DNA of 64,000 bases, taken from positions 207,822-271,821 of the forward strand of contig ML133494.1 of the NCBI GenBank assembly GCA_003864495.1, in the 5' to 3' direction. The position numbers and the translations under genes are program-made. The notes under the pieces are model-generated. The model searched no databases. It was not told the origin of the DNA and saw nothing but the letters and a program-made list of their open reading frames with translations. Below are positions 13,501 to 26,900 of the stretch, piece after piece. Source of the DNA: Nemopilema nomurai. Its lineage: Eukaryota; Cnidaria; Scyphozoa; Rhizostomeae; Rhizostomatidae. Position 1 is the first letter of the stretch; the number at the start of each line of letters is the position of its first letter.

Positions 13501-14967
13501 GCTTGGATTAGATAACCGAAGCCAAGGCCCAACTGGAACCGGACTGCGCATCTATCCGATCCGGCTTTACTTTCAACCCAGCAGATTATCGACCCGGCTG
13601 TACACTCGACCCGGCTTTACTTTCAACCCCGCTGTATTTCAGACCCGGCTGTTCTACCGACCCGCCTGTACTTTCAACCCCGCTGTATTTCAGACCCGAC
13701 TGTACCTTCAACCCCGGCTGTTCTTTCAACCCGACTGTATTTCAGACCTGACTGTACTTTCAACCCAGCTTTATTTTAGACCCGGCTGTTCTACCTACCC
13801 GGCTGTACTTTCAACCCCGCTGTATTTCAGACCCGGCTGTTCTAACGACCCGACTGTATTTCAGACCCGACTGTACTTTCAACCCCGCTGTATTTCAGAC
13901 CCGGCTGTTCTAACGACCCGGCTGTATTTCAGACCCGACTGTACTTTCAACCCCGCTGTTTTTCAGGCCCGGCTGTCCTACTGACCCGGCTGTACTATCA
14001 ACCCCGCTGTATTTCAGACCCGACTGTACTTTCAACCCGACTGTATTTCAGACCCGACTGTACTTTCAACCCCGCTGTTTTTCAGGCCCGGCTGTCCTAC
14101 TGACCCGGCTGTACTATCAACCTCGATGTATTTACGGCTCTACTGCACTATCAACCCGCATTTATTTCTAGCCCGGTCGTATTCACTGCGCGATTATCAA
14201 GTATTACAGCAGGGAAAAGATCAGCACACATTCTGGAGAAAACACGTTGCCAAAAAATATGATGGAACTTGTGTGAACGTAGGAAATAAAATTACTTAAA
14301 CGAGCGTATGTTTTAAAAGTTTGACGCGTTAAAACGACTGCTCGGCTTCAAACACAAACATTAGCTCTTACTAACGGCATCTTATTACCCAAAGTAGGGC
14401 GCCCACCTCCTTATCCAAAAGCTAAATACAATAGAAATACGATTTTAAGGGGAGTATACCAGTCGTACGTTGATAAATCGGCAATATTTCTGTACATGTT
14501 AATTCGGTAATCTCAAAAAAACAGTAGGTCAGATGAAAGTAAATTCTAATTATCACCCATAAATATTTCGAAATGAATCAATACAAGGCAAAAATCAGTT
14601 CGAGTACGCAGAGGCGTTTCGATAGCTCTTTTAAATTCAATCCGGGAAATTTGGTATAAAAAGCTAAAAAAGATGTATCGAATGAAAATACGCTTTGCTT
14701 CGAAGGCGCTTCAAAGGGATTGCTAAAACAAACCAAACTGTAGATTAAATTTGCAAGATTATCTTGTTACGTTCAACACCCGTCGGAAACCTTGTTACAT
14801 TACCTCTCTGAAATTGGGAATTATTTTGTTTTAAAATTGTGCTTAAATGTCTCTTATATAAATCAACCACTTGTCTGTTCAGTCTAAACAGGGTTCGAAG
14901 CGGATTTGCAACGACCTAACCACGTGACTTTGCCACAGCCAGCTTGTCTGCATGTCTTTCAAAAAAA
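10512..14967. other. Intergenic region between tetraspanin and AP2A
   Basis: No exon series could be recognised. The right part holds a GC-rich 17-bp minisatellite (13555-14185). Short ORFs near 12454-12770 and 12941-13159 have no domain and no splice context that I could follow. The tetraspanin promoter should lie just right of 10511 and the AP2A 3' UTR just left of 14968. Confidence 0.5.
13555..14185. repeat. 17-bp GC-rich minisatellite with higher-order structure
   Basis: Runs of 17-bp units alternating between GACCCGGCTGTACTTTC and AACCCCGCTGTATTTCA types. Distinct variant units recur at spacings of 68 bp (4 units: the TGTTCTAACG variants at 13838 and 13906) and 119 bp (7 units: the CCCGCTGTTTTTCAGG variants near 13951 and 14070). 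This indicates block amplification. It is much richer in GC than the surrounding sequence, and no long ORF crosses it. Confidence 0.9.
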
Positions 14968-17900
14968 CTAGAACTGATCCTCCAAGTTATGCCCAAGAAA
15001 ATCAGAAATCTCGTCTCTGGATGACCGAATTGTGAGCCGATACATCTGCAAGGAGAGTATGATGGCAGTGCAAGATGGCTTCAACGATTTAATTACTGAA
15101 AGAACTCCTGTTTTAGATAATTCCCTACATATTACCTTCTATTCAAGTCTCCGTGTTTTGTAATTATATCATTCAATGTGAGAATTTTAACTTCACATTT
15201 AGCAAAAAAATAGGTCATAGAATTGGAATCTTCATGTTGAAATTAGTCTGTGCCAAAAAATTTGTTTCGGCCATCAGGCTGAGAATAAACCAGTTCCAAA
15301 AAATTTAACTTTTCCTATACATTTCAATGGAATTTGCTGCAGCAGTGAAAATTTTTTACTTTAGCCGCAAATTGCGATCAGATGTTAAGTAAAATCTAAA
15401 TATTCAAAACGAAGTAATGGTCCAAATAACATGAATTTTCAGAATAAACCAAGTTAAAGATGAAAATTTCCATTCTGATAGCAAGATAGTGAGATACAAA
15501 ATTCTTTTAAGTTTATATGTAACATCGTTATTGTAGTTTAGCGTAGCTAATCGTTTGTATTACTTTATCAATGAAGAATTGTATTATTGGATTTAAGATA
15601 TGAAAACTGTAATTTAATTTAATATTATTAATATATTCAACATGATATGATATGATTCTAAGAGATGTGATATCTGATCATTTCCATTGAATATTAAATG
15701 CTGCACAAATACTCGAAAAAATAAATGAACAAGAGCTTTGCGGTACAAAACTTCACAATGGCAAGAAAAGAAAAAAACTAGTTCCGCTTTTTCTTGCCAT
15801 TGTGAAAAAAATAAATATTCTTGCATACTTCAAGTATGCAAAAACTAGTTCCGCTTTTTCTAGCCATTGTGAAATTTTATACCGCAAAACACTTGTTCAA
15901 ATAAATATTCAACAAATAATATACACATCTTAAAAGGCACGTCGCAAAAAGATACTCACGTTTGCTTGCTTGTTCGGTTCTAAGCGAAAGAGGCTGCCTG
16001 TTTGAAACGAGGTTGTGTGGATTACGCCGGCAAGAACAAAATTGTCTGGGTTTGGGTCGATTCCTTCCAGTAAGCTGAGACCAGTTCCAAGAAGCTACAA
16101 ACAGGAAGTAAATTACACGATTGTATATTTAAATAGACAAAAATAGAGGCTGAATTTACTCTCAAATTTTAAGTTATCTTCAGAAACAAAAAATTTTCAT
16201 TATCCTTGCAAGCTCATTTATCTTTGATCGAATAATCTAAAACTTGGAAAATCGGTTAATACAATTTGGTATTTCGACGTCACATGCTAAGTATGACTAT
16301 GTAATAATGATAATTTTGCCATCTTCAACCTTATTTTGACCAACAATACTTTCTTCTCGATAAACTCATAGTTTTGGAAACCAAGCTTTTTAAAAAATCC
16401 TGCGAAAATCAAGCTGAAAGCATATACTCTGCACACTTCCTGCGAAACCAATTAATTGTCTTTCACTTTCCCTTGATCAATTCATTCTATCACTTATCAA
16501 TATCTTAAAATTGTGAACTTAATAGTAAAGCAATGAAACAAATTCTGAAAAATTGAATACTTTTGTAGTCGTAGCCTCTCTATCGATGGGGAAAGCAGCA
16601 TTGAAGATCTTCTGGCATTCTTGCTCCGGTCTATAAACAAATATTTTTATTGGTTTAAACGTTAGCACAAGAGAAATGAGACACCCACGTAAACATCAAG
16701 TGTTGTATTGGACATTACAGATCAAAACTATAAAATTTACAGAACATTGTAAATTCCAAGACATAGAGATGAAGCAAACATATTTCATACCGACTAAGTT
16801 GCTTCCATCTGTTGAAGAAGTCTTGTGCGTTCATGGAAGCTCCGGCAGCAAATTTGATAAGGAAAATTGGCAGCTTAAGGACTATTTTGCTAACTGTTCC
16901 AGTCACACTGGGGAGCAAAATGAAAGAAAAGATCTTGAAACTAAATTATTTGCAAGTAAATCAAAGACTATAATAGACAATGGAGCGTGCCTCGATCATT
17001 GTTACACCAAATTCAACAGCCTTGCCACAATTCAGGATTAATTATCAACCTAGCACTATATTAAAGAAGAAAGATTTCTGCCGAATACAAAATTGACGAA
17101 AGTTGACTGACTGATTTAGTGATAATGGCGTATAAAAGGCTGATGATGTAAGCAAGACTGATGACGTATACAAGACTGATGACGTATACAAGACTGATGA
17201 CGTATACAAGACTGATGACGTATACAAGGCTGATGATGTAAGCAAGACTGATGACGTAAGCAAGACTGATGACGTATACAAGACTGATGACGTATACAAG
17301 GCTCATGACACAAGAGAGACCGATGACGTAAGCAAGGCTGATTAAGTCAGATCTTACCTAAATTGTACGATCAGCAATGGCACGTCGGTGAAATCAGACA
17401 GACACTCGCATTCGAAGCCTTGCTGTATTTGGGCACCGCCATCTATCAACGCAGGAACCGGCTGCTCCTTTACCACTAGCCCTGTACTTTGTTAAGGGAC
17501 AACATTTCAAGGATGAACTTTGAACTTCATATTTCGAGTAAGCAACGGGGTCAATTTGATAATGCGTTAAAAACCCACAAAACTACCTTGACTTTGTTGG
17601 CAACATTACACTACCTTATAGGGTTGGTTTCTCGTTCTAGAACTGGCACGGGGCACCAGTGCCAATAAAGAAGAATTTTCATACCCCGCTAGCAGTGACG
17701 GGATCTGCAGCGGTTTATGTTGAGAAAATCTTGATCGATTCAAGGCTGTCCAGAAACAGGTGCATGGTAGCAGTCCTGGGTGCGTTTGAGGACGGGAGAG
17801 GGTAATTGGTCACAGTAAAGAAACTGGTATTTTGAATCATAAGGCCGTTTGCTGTGTACTTTTATTGAATGGGCAGCCTACTAGTAGGAATCGGCATTTG

Positions 17901-20900
17901 TCTATGTAGGTGGAAGGTAGTGAAAGACCAGGTGGAAGTTGAAGGACAGGTCTTTAATTAGGATAGTTATTTACTTATAAGCAGTAAGGAAATGTTCGAG
18001 AGACAAGCAAATTGACACATGATGTTTGTTAAAGTTGAACTCAGAAGCCCTGAAAAAGCAACATATTAATAGTGAGTCCACACCAAGATGACATTAAACC
18101 ACATGTGACTTAAAATACAAAAAGCCGCAAGACGCTAACAAGGTTTGCAGTGAAAGGATACGCGACTTCAAATTGTCATCCATGTGAAGCACAGTGGAGA
18201 ATCCAGTCAGCGAATAAGAGGTTTTATTGCCGTAGAAAACTCTAATTTGACCTGTAAAAAGAATCGACTGTAAATTTCAGACATGTTCCAGAAGGAGCTA
18301 AAAGTATCCTGAGGTACACCATACCTCAGCAAACCGTACATAAACGAAGCATTTTTCCTAATTTCCGATCTTTTTAAAAGCATCGTAAAAAATAAAACAC
18401 ATTAGAAAATCTTTTATTTTAACTACTTTTATAAAATCAATTTATATATAGACTATGATTTATAAGCTTGAAAACAAATGAAAACACCATCAACAAACCT
18501 TTATTTGTCTTATATTCCGACTTGATTCCAATTTGGATAATTTCGTTTTCAAACAACACACCATTGTTTTTACAAACAAATCTGAAAAATAAAAAACATA
18601 TAAATAGTTATGCTAATGTTAAAATGCATCAAAGAACAGCTAGTGCTAATCCAAAATGTTTTTCTCAACTTCAGGGGGCCCAGAGCAGTTTTGAAAACCT
18701 ATATAAAGTGCTGTTAATTAAATGAGCAGCGTGACACGAAATTGGAATACTTTAAGGGGACCGAATTGGGGACCTAGGAACCTGGCAGTCGTAAAAACTG
18801 CTCTGAGAAGACTGTCCGGTTCCAGATTAATGATACTTTGATTAGCACTACAACTTGCCTGATACACATACAACAAGCATACACAGTCCCGCCTTCATCG
18901 GATCAGACACTATACGACATATGGTAAACAATAATTTGTATTGTGATAATTACATACAAAAACAGATAGGATATAAAATGTATACTAACTTTCTAATGGC
19001 TTGATCAACGCCGGGAGACGCGACAAGGTTTCCGCCAGTCGGTATGGCGGGCTCCGGCGGCGTGTCGAAAATGTCGACAAGAGCGTTTTCCACCGGCGCT
19101 GGGGCGGGAAGGCCTAAGGGAAACAACATTAAACATTGATTGAAATACTGGAAAGATATGAAACAACATTAAACATTGATTGAAATACTGGGAAGATACG
19201 AAGCAACATTAAATCACTTTAAAGTCAATAAATATTAGCATGAAAAACAAAGTGATCTAATTTGGGAGAAAAGTCGCCTTTGGTTAGCGACAATAAGATA
19301 GTGGGAAAAAATTTCGCAGAAATGTCACAGAAGCAAGTTAATGATAAATTCATTATGATTAATAATGCATGCGCTTAAAATAACCTGATATTTTATGAAT
19401 GACAGTTTCCTATGCTTTTGTGAATTTCATCAAATTTAAATTGAATTTAATCAGTTCATAAAGCAGAAAAGGATTACAAACCAACAGATTAGGTCCAGGA
19501 CTAAATAGGATGTGCTAAAATATCAAAACTGATTTGAAAACTCATCAAACTCAAAAAAATGTTTTGACTTACTGACTGGAAAAGCAGGCAATGGCGGCAT
19601 CTGGCAAAAAAGAGATTTCGAGATTGGAAAAGAAAAATAATAGAACTAGAAAACAACCGAAAAATATTGGAACAGAGAAGGAGGGATGTGCCAGTGACGC
19701 GGGGAAACATGTAAAAGATATGATAGGTCCATGTGACTTTCAACCTTGACAACCTTGACAACCCTTGACAACCCTTGACAACGAAACCAGAGACTATAGA
19801 CCAAGCAGAGTGCTGAACATTGGTCCAAGCCTGCCATCAGATTTGGGGATAACTTACAGACTAGAGAGAGGATGGTGAAAATGAGAAGTACCCCCACAAG
19901 TCTTTATACAAAGGACTCGACTCAAAAGCCAAAAGAAGAAAAAACACTTACAACTATGGTACCGAAATCCCAAGTTTAATTGCACGAATCAATAAACATG
20001 GAAATTTCGATTTTGACGAACCCATTATTTGGAAAAGTAAAAATGGGGCGCAGCTACTGTCAATATGTATATGATTAAATGGAATGATTTTGTTGATAAT
20101 AAAATCAGGATTCAAAGCATACCCTGATAGGTGATGTCTGGGTTGTAGCAGGGGGTGAAACGGATGGGGTTTCAGATGGACCATTCGATGTAGTTTCCTC
20201 CTCTTTTTCTTTGCCAATCAGAGCAGCACCACCCTTTTTCTTCTTGAGTTTGGCCAGCAACGAGGATTCCCTTTCTGGGAACGGAGGCATTTCCTCCAAC
20301 ACTGAGGCAAGATAGAGATAGTATGAATGAACATATTCATGATCATTAATCAATCAAATCATACTGAATCAATCAATCATACTGAATCAATCAATCATAT
20401 TGAATCAATCAATCATATTGAATCAATCAATAATACTAAATCAATTATACTGAATCAACTATTCGAGCGATTTACAAAGGCAAACACAAAAGATCGGGTT
20501 GGGGCAAAGCCTTGATTGATGAAAGTAAAATAATAATTAAGTTTAATCCAATCAGCTGTCTTTATAACTTATATTGATTGAAATCTATAAGCCTCTTACA
20601 ATTAGCATAATTCATTCATGAATATAGAAGAATTCAAGTTGAATCTCGAAGCGTACTAAATATTGATAGATGGGAGAAGGAGCTGGGGGAGGGGCAAATC
20701 ACTTGGCAGGAACTGAATACCTGGAGAGGATCGATGCCACACGCAGAGGGGGGAAAAGAAAGCTGCTCAAGAAATTTCTCACTGCAAGTTTCTTGAAGCC
20801 ACCAAAGTTGTACACGTAATTCGACTCACTAAAGACACTCCATTGTAACACTTGACATTACCAAATGTCTAGGTGAAACTGGTCTGAATTTAGCAAATAA

Positions 20901-23900
20901 CTTTCGGGTTTTAAACAAGACCCTCTTTATTGAGCAACTCATGATAAGAAAGCTAGAACATTCAACAAAGGGTAACAATAGTGATGAAATATGGACCAAA
21001 GTTACCTGTTGCCAATACATCTTGGCTAGCAATTGAACTTAAATGAAGATACTCCAAGGCACGCTGCTGCAATTCTGTGTCAGCATTGCGAAGGTTTGTG
21101 TCGCTTCTTAGGATCTACAAGTCAGTCAAAAAAGAAAATCACAACATACTTTTATTAGTATAAGTGTAACAGTGGCACAACAAATACTGTGTTCTTTTTC
21201 ATAAACGCCGCATGAACTGGGTTAAAAGCCGGGGGCTAATATCAACAAAGGTGGATATAGGAAATCAACACCGTTAGTTGTTTTCGCGTCTTGGTAATCT
21301 GCTCGTCCTATCCTACATTTCCCCCGTCTCAGCTTGAGCCCTATTGTCATACATGTAGCTAAGTCTATTAAAATTCACAAGCCCATATTCAACACTGCGT
21401 TGAACAATTGAATAGGACTCAGATGACACTCCGTAAAAAGCAGAGCTAAAATGGAATCGATCACACATTACTAATAACTCGCATACAATGGTTTTATGCT
21501 ATCATGATACTTTTGTCATGTGTTGTCTAGAATTTCAAGAGGAGCTTCTTCTCTACATTAAGTCTACACATCTCTTCATGTTATCAAGATTCATGTTATC
21601 AGTCTTAAATTAACGGCATTTGGACACTATCGTGACTTATGTACATTAGCTTCAGCATCTAAAATTGCAGTGAACTGATGTAATGCCTAGATGACCTTCC
21701 AAAATAAAAAAGCATGTGGTCTCAGTTCGAATATAATTCGTGACACACTATGAAGAGAGCTGCATAGACCTGCAAATGATGACAAACAGAGATGCTGAGG
21801 GGCCGAATTCCACTAGTAGTTGATTAGAAGATCTTGCGTAGACCAAGAAAAATTCACAGCTTCAATAGCTCTGTGTAGATCTGATTGAGAGTGGACTCAC
21901 CTCCTGGATGTGCCCTTTGATTTCAGGGAAAAGATTGATGAACTTGATGTAGGCTGAGAGAAGAAGGGCCTTTGTTGGAACTGTAGCCAATGGGAATTTG
22001 CCGTGGAGAAGCTTGAACTGCACGATGGGGCTGCAAACAAACAAAAAAATAAAGAAGGTTGGAACCCTCTGAAGTAATTTGCAGCATTTACCAAAGACCT
22101 TCATACCTTAAAATCGAAAAGAGAAATAAAACCCAGCCAATTTGATAGAGCTCTGAACTACCAGAGGGATTTATATCAATCTGCATACACTGCTTGTGAC
22201 CCAAAAATGGCAAGGCTGTATGGTCAAAACTGTGACTCACGGGCCATGTTTTGGTATAAAACGAGGATTGAGGCATTTTTTGTGTAATTCTAAGATGCCG
22301 TTCGTACACTAATAATTCCATCCATCGACTTACGTGTCATTTCCAAACCTAGTAAGTCTTATTTGACGTGCAGAGAACACGGAGCCAGAGGGAAGAGACG
22401 ATGTGCCAATTGCGTTTCTTGATTCCAATTAACTAAATCAAATTGCAGGGCGTATACAAATTAAACAAGGGGAAGCTATGAAGATGTTGTGGACAATGTT
22501 GCTATGGATGGAAGACATAATCACGTTAGATAATGGACACTACAATGGTTTTACCTACGGTTGTGCCAGACATAAAATTGTATATAAGTGTCGAAATTCT
22601 TACCTCGATCTAGGATCACCGGCAATCAAATTCCCGAATTCTCCAAGAATATATCCACCGACCTTGATCATGTTTTCGTGGCAGTCGGGTAACTGCAGTG
22701 CCTCGAACACTGTTTTGGCAGCGTAGCCCTGGATGTCGTCTCTGTTTATAATCACTTGAATCACACGATACCAGACCTGCATATAATAATATTTACAACA
22801 ACAGCAACAACAACAACAACAACAAAAGCAACAACAACAAGAGCAGCAACAACAAAAACAGCAACAACAACAACGCCATCATAAAAGGGCAATTTGTATT
22901 GGGCTGGTCAAGTTATATGATTTTCCTTCTTTTAAATACAAAAATTAGCAATATCTACAACAACAACAACAACAACAGCAAAATTAACAATAGCAACAAC
23001 AACAACGCCATTTTTCAGACACGTCGTCATAAATTGATATTTGTATTTGGCTGGTGAAGTTATTTGATTTACTTTCTTTCAAATATAAAAATTATACGCG
23101 GTTACTAAATAATATATACTAAATAATAAAAGCATTTATATTATGCCACATATCTACAGGACTCAGAAACGTCCAACTATTGATTTGTCGAAAATTTAAA
23201 ACGGTTGAGATGCAATGCAGAGCAGAACGAGTCGTGTTGCTGTGACATGAATCATAATAAAGTGGAAAATGATAACATCACAATCTTTTTAACAAATTAT
23301 AGAGAAAGCTCAAGACAGCCGGTGCCTGATACGGTTAGTTGAATCAATTGCAAATAAGGCAAGGCAGCAAAAGGGTTATCAACTTTCATTTTAGCACTGT
23401 TCTGAAATAGTCTTTTGTAGAACTGAATAAGTAGACACTCTTGACAGAACAGAGAAGCCATGAATATGGATTATGAATCAAGGGCAGCCTTAACAAGTTA
23501 GAATTTATCTAGCAGCCAGTTCCAGGAACTAGCGAGAAATGAAATTCTTAGAAAAGATATGGATCATGAAAGGCTCTCTCGTATACACATACCTCTTCGC
23601 CAACGAAATCCCCACCAACTCTAATCAGCTCAAGAATGGTATCGACGTACCAAGAATAATCGGTTGCATACTTCTCAGCAAGAATTGCAATTTTCAAAAC
23701 CTGCAGGGAAAATAATGTTACTTCAAAAACGACAAAAGACATTTTGACAGAAGCACATGCATTTTAAAAGAGATGCTACATTCTGATCTATTATCTTTTC
23801 ATCTTTTATCAGTTATAATGTGTGACTTCTATTGCTGTAAAAAAGAGAATAACTGACTACAGCCTAGAACAGCTTTGTCAGTGGCTTAGAAACAGGGGGC

Positions 23901-26900
23901 CTAAGTAAGTGGCTAACAAATACACATCAGAGATATTCTAGAAAACACAGGACCCCAATCAGAAGTGCAACATACATCATCAATGGAGATAATTATCAAT
24001 GGCACCATTTGTAATTTCCTTTACTTTTTGTTAAAACACTGATCAATATTTGGTTTAGTCGCATCAGCTGCCAGAGGTATTAATGCAAAATATTTCTTTG
24101 GAATCAGCTTCCGGAGAATCCATAATATTGATGTTAATGACTTCGATAATTTCTAGCTTAAGAGTAATCTAAATTCCTAACTTCAATTAATTTATGTGGT
24201 GATGGAAATCACTTCCTCCTCACCAGTTCCTCTCTTATCTCTCTGGCATAGTAGTTTCCTTACGTCTTTGTTTAGACGATGATCAATATTTGGTTAAATG
24301 AAAAAGAAATTCATTTGCAAAAGGAACTTAATGCAAAGTATTTTTCTGAAACTAGCTTCCTGTGTAGCCACCATAATAATGATTTAAATGACTCTAAATT
24401 CCTAATGAAAGTCAGTGGCATAGTGGTGAATGGGTGTAATAAACTAAATGAACTTTGTCCTTACCAGCTCTTCTCTTATTGAGTACACAGCATGCTTCAG
24501 GTAGTCCAGCATCTCCGTGACAATCTCCGTGGCGTTTGAGCTGTCGCACATGGCGTAAAGAAGATCCACAGCTCTTTGCCGGACACTCACGTCCAACTCG
24601 TTCTAAAGAAAAGATTGGACTGATTTGAAAATCAATAAAATGGTCGAAATGCTCAGTTGGGTATTGATTTGTGATTTGAGATTATTAAAGATGTTGAGAA
24701 TGGAAACTGAAATTTGAAAGGTGAAATTTGAAAATCGTAAAAACATTGATTATGGAATCATCTACGGCTGAAATTGGAAAGGTGAAATTTGAAAATTATA
24801 ACAATATGGAATCATCTACGGCTAGGTAGAAAATTACAGCAAAATAGAATATGGACTTATTTATGACAATATTAAGAATTTTAAATTCTAATAGGAAATT
24901 CGATGAAATGCAAGAAGAGGAGAAGAATTTGCGAGAACACTGAAATGCGGCTATGAATCTGTTCAAAAGCATTAGTTGCCCGGCTATCAACTATTCATAT
25001 TAATGTTGCTTTAAGATACGATCACTTTATCTTTTTAGCATTGTTAAACTTCTTTCTTGAACACATAAACAAGCAGTGATTGCTTCTAGTTTTTTGAACA
25101 AGGTAGTAATTTCCCGGTGTCCCCAGAACTCTCCAAATCTCACTCTCATAACAAAACCCGTTTTTTCGATAATTTCTTCTTATTCGCAAATCACCTGTTA
25201 TTCAAACATTTCTCTAAGTATTAATGTACAAAAAACATTCTGCGCACACCTTTTTTATTCAGGGCCGTATACCCACATATCCTATCTAAGAATAAATTCT
25301 ATCATTCTTCTAGAATTCCCTTATACCTTAAAGGCCCTATTTATAGAGGAAAGACAACTTTCGCGACAACATGATACACACCTTCAAAGCTTGGATGACA
25401 GTTTCCTGGTGTTTACGAACGGCGTCGGCTGAAAATTCTGAATTGGCCATCGAGCAAAGGCTTTCAAGCGCAAGATATCTGGTGAGGAAAAAAGAAAGTC
25501 GTACCAACTAACCACCCTAGTGATATGTACAGTGCCACCACAAATAAAACAAATATTACATTATCATATAGTACATGTAATATAACTATTAACACAATAA
25601 ATTTCAAATATGCTTTAATACACAAATATGTCTTCAAAACTTTTACAAAAGTACTGAATATCAGAGGAAAACAATTATTAGAGACGGTTTAGCGAATCAA
25701 ATACTGTTTGACTCATTTCTAACAAGAGGGCATTTAGCCCCCATTCTTCTAGCCCAATGGCCAATTTTGTTAGCAGACGCTCCAAATTGCGTACATCTTG
25801 TTTACAAATATCAATAGCTGTCTAAAGGTAATCATCTTAAGCCTCTTTAAGGAAACACTGGAGATTCAAGTATGAAGGACTGCGAGATTTAGTTAATGAA
25901 TACCTTAAATTGGTCTCTCTGTGTGTTAGATACTGTCCTAATTGGTTGCAAGCGCGGATTAACAAATGCTGGTCACTGGAAAAAAAAACATCAATGACGT
26001 CATCACCTCGCGATCATTAGCAGATTCAATACCCCTGTTTATGATAAGCTCAAAGATGCAGAATTTTTAATATCATCTGATATTTCTGAAGGTGCAAGAC
26101 AGCTCATTGCATGGCATCAATGTGATATAAGATTCCAACGTGAATATTGTAAGCTGAGGTACACTCGGGGTGTGCATTTTCAGCGAAAATTAAAGTGTAT
26201 GGAATTCTGATTAATACTCACTTGTCCATGTGAATTATCAAACTAATGGCTTCAAACAAAACAGAATTTTTGGAATTGGAGTGTTGAACTTTCTTTGACT
26301 TAGGTGGTTCCTTGGATGAAAGAGAATCTTAGTCAACTAATCGATTCATGCTTTGGACGGACATGCGGGGATGTTTTGCCAAAAAAGAAATGAGAAATGA
26401 AAATATATTGAAATATTCAAACATAAGAATGAATTTATATATTGCAAAAGTAAGAGTAAAGTTAGTTTTTCAAATAACTGTGGCAAATTGAAGCGTTACA
26501 GAGATCGAAATTATTTGCAGAAGATTGGAAACTTTCAAGCAACATAACGCTTAAAATTGCCAGTTTGAAGACGAAGACAAAACACTCTTTAATTATCCAT
26601 GGAAAAGACCAGTTGTAACAGCGGATTGGTTTCAAGGAGAGCTGATCATAGCTTGAACAGATAATAGCCTCCAAGAAGGCTTATAGAAAGAAGCGTTTTG
26701 GCAAGTAGCCAATGCAAGAATCTAAATTCTGAAACAGTTGTGCTGGCAACAGCTTAGTCTATAACGTGAATGGTTCGAGGTCTTGCATATAGGTTTTTAT
26801 TGCCAAAGAGACTTGACCTATGTTACTGCCCACCAGGAGTGCAGGTGGGGATTTCGAAATAAAAAGAAATATGGATGTCACAACATTGGTGCTATTCCCG

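Noticed and set aside
17045..17313. Three overlapping minus-strand ORFs with periodic peptides
   Set aside because: They are produced by an 18-bp minisatellite inside AP2A intron 22, open in all three frames.
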